Part shown: piece after piece, positions 63,930 through 64,000 of the stretch
Position numbering within the stretch: position 1 is the first letter of the stretch
Layout: each line of letters starts with the position of its first letter
Source of the DNA: Edaphobacter flagellatus
Lineage (GTDB): Bacteria > Acidobacteriota > Terriglobia > Terriglobales > Acidobacteriaceae
DNA length: 64,000 bases
NCBI RefSeq assembly: GCF_025264665.1
Contig: NZ_CP073697.1
Coordinates: forward strand, 4,259,501 to 4,323,500
Reading direction: 5' to 3'
The notes under the pieces: model-generated
Database searches by the model: none
Told to the model about the DNA's origin: nothing
The model's input: the letters and a program-made list of their open reading frames with translations, nothing else
Translations under genes and position numbers: made by a program

Positions 63930-64000
63930 CTATTGGTTGCGACGGATGAGGAAGAGTGCGCTTGCGAAGATGCCGGTGGCTGTTGCTGTGAGCAGGATGA
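63930..64000 (-). CDS. C-terminal end of a membrane protein (partial)
   Basis: The frame is open from the window edge to a TAG at 63930-63932. The ~23 visible residues form a hydrophobic helix with Ala/Thr/Leu/Ile and end in FLIRRNQ, as in the last transmembrane helix of a polytopic protein with an inside basic end. The identity cannot be told. Confidence 0.4.
   Translation of the reverse strand, partial: ILLTATATGIFASALFLIRRNQ

Overview
The window looks like a chromosomal segment of an acidobacterium, probably family Acidobacteriaceae (Granulicella/Terriglobus/Edaphobacter-like). The reasons are a bcs cellulose operon with bcsA and bcsB fused, tandem DUF3857/transglutaminase-type proteins, a Cys/His-knuckle protein of a type I associate with this family, short dispersed intergenic repeats, and high-GC coding sequence. 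This is a family-level inference from gene content; there is no rRNA to confirm it. I see no prophage, insertion sequence, integrase or CRISPR array. Coding density is high and nearly every gene is recognisable at family level.

Layout. 0-12.5 kb: cellulose export operon bcsQ-bcsAB-bcsZ-bcsC, with overlapping or short junctions and an 18-bp hairpin at the end. 12.5-16.8 kb: two secreted DUF3857/transglutaminase-fold proteins behind their own sigma70-like promoter; the second has lost the catalytic Cys. 16.7-24 kb: a multi-pass membrane protein, a flippase-like membrane protein, argS, pepA and smpB. 24.2-29 kb: a secretin with N-terminal TPRs and a C-terminal cohesin-like domain, two overlapping pseudopilins and an M48 protease, a type II/IV secretion-like unit. 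29-32 kb: a membrane protein, queF, a BON-domain protein whose Shine-Dalgarno is buried in a hairpin, a 43-residue single-span peptide, and an M48 lipoprotein.

32-45 kb: an HpnB-like glycosyltransferase, an MFS transporter, the knuckle protein, a TPR protein, ispG, an atypical tRNA-Arg(CCT), a methyltransferase, an FAH-family enzyme with a palindrome over its start codon, and then a minus-strand nucleoside salvage group (cdd, deoA, a membrane GGDEF protein, a CNT nucleoside permease). 45-50.3 kb: a translationally coupled cheA-cheW-cheY-cheB-cheR operon with no chemoreceptor. 50.3-64 kb: a class A penicillin-binding protein, proS, a GNAT protein, a KdsD-type isomerase, a TlpA thioredoxin with a DsbD-alpha-like partner, an AlaC-type aminotransferase, a DUF3050 protein, a Tat-exported phospholipase C, gltX, and the end of a further membrane protein.

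The most notable points are: (1) G/C strand asymmetry reverses at about 30.3-32.2 kb regardless of gene strand, as at a replication origin or an inversion boundary; (2) a tRNA-Arg(CCT) in which the near-universal G19-C56 tertiary pair appears swapped to C19-G56; (3) two start-site hairpins that could control translation (BON gene and FAH gene); (4) the fused cellulose synthase and the adjacent pair of transglutaminase-fold proteins, one apparently inactive; (5) two pseudopilins that share a C-terminal motif next to a cohesin-bearing secretin.
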